DNA of 7,898 bases, from NCBI GenBank assembly GCA_012961055.1, contig DUAA01000033.1, positions 1 through 7,898 of the forward strand, given 5' to 3'. The notes beneath the pieces were generated by a model. It worked only from the letters and a program-made list of their open reading frames with translations, ran no database searches and was not told where the DNA came from. Below, piece by piece: positions 7,846-7,898 of this stretch (its first letter is position 1; each line of letters starts with the position of its first letter). A program made the translations under genes and the position numbers. This DNA comes from Nitrospinaceae bacterium (lineage in GTDB: Bacteria > Nitrospinota > Nitrospinia > Nitrospinales > VA-1).

Positions 7846-7898
7846 ATGAAGGTTTCCTGCATCCTGACCGAAGTTCCTTTTAATAAGTTATTTCCCGT
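7846..7898 (+). CDS. pheT: Phenylalanyl-tRNA synthetase beta subunit, 3'-truncated by the window edge
   Basis: Only the first 17 codons are visible, MKVSCILTEVPFNKLFP, running off the right edge. The opening MKVS fits the usual PheT start (MKVSxxWLxE), but the conserved Trp-Leu is not evident: the sequence reads CILTEV, about one residue shorter with Trp replaced. The assignment rests mostly on position directly after pheS, the universal pheST order, and on a good ribosome binding site (AAGGAAG, 7834-7840) before the ATG. PheT would carry the tRNA-binding and editing domains. Confidence 0.65.
   Translation, partial: MKVSCILTEVPFNKLFP

Overview
The window is a typical bacterial chromosomal segment with every recognisable gene on the + strand. 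It holds the end of a thiamine-biosynthesis operon (thiG'-thiE-thiC, 1-3094), a roughly 260-base spacer, and then a conserved translation operon: tRNA-Val(GAC)-thrS-infC-rpmI-rplT-pheS-pheT' (3306 to the right edge). I see no mobile element, CRISPR array or transfer signature. The organism is a Gram-negative-type bacterium of moderate GC. The gene order and protein character remind me of deltaproteobacterial or Nitrospinota-like lineages, but this is a weak inference and the sequence does not prove it.

Thiamine block. ThiG (thiazole synthase) is cut by the left edge exactly at its catalytic lysine codon. Five bases after it comes a ThiE/TenI-family protein, whose stop codon overlaps the thiC start as ATGA. 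ThiC makes the pyrimidine half of thiamine, ThiG the thiazole half, and ThiE joins them. Because thiC sits inside the operon, any TPP riboswitch must lie upstream of the window.

Spacer 3095-3353. It has no gene. It contains a weak terminator candidate, a T7/A7 inverted repeat, a perfect 14-bp inverted repeat with a 3-nt loop, a degenerate ATCCGTG repeat pair, and a near-consensus sigma-70 promoter placed to start transcription about 12 nt before the tRNA.

Translation block. The tRNA and thrS appear to share this promoter, with a hairpin plus short T-run between them. ThrRS is complete except that the N-terminal TGS domain is absent, and an in-frame stop shows that no TGS is encoded upstream. 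infC appears to start at a non-canonical ATT codon, the classic IF3 autoregulation signal. The 202-nt infC-rpmI gap can fold into an H-type pseudoknot just upstream of the rpmI ribosome binding site, which looks like an L20 autoregulatory operator. L35, L20 and PheS are ordinary. The window ends 17 codons into a probable pheT.

The most interesting items are the predicted infC-rpmI pseudoknot, the ATT start of infC, the TGS-less ThrRS behind a co-transcribed tRNA-Val, and the ThiE with a substituted metal-ligand position. None amounts to a wholly new system. The pseudoknot is the best candidate for an undescribed regulatory RNA.
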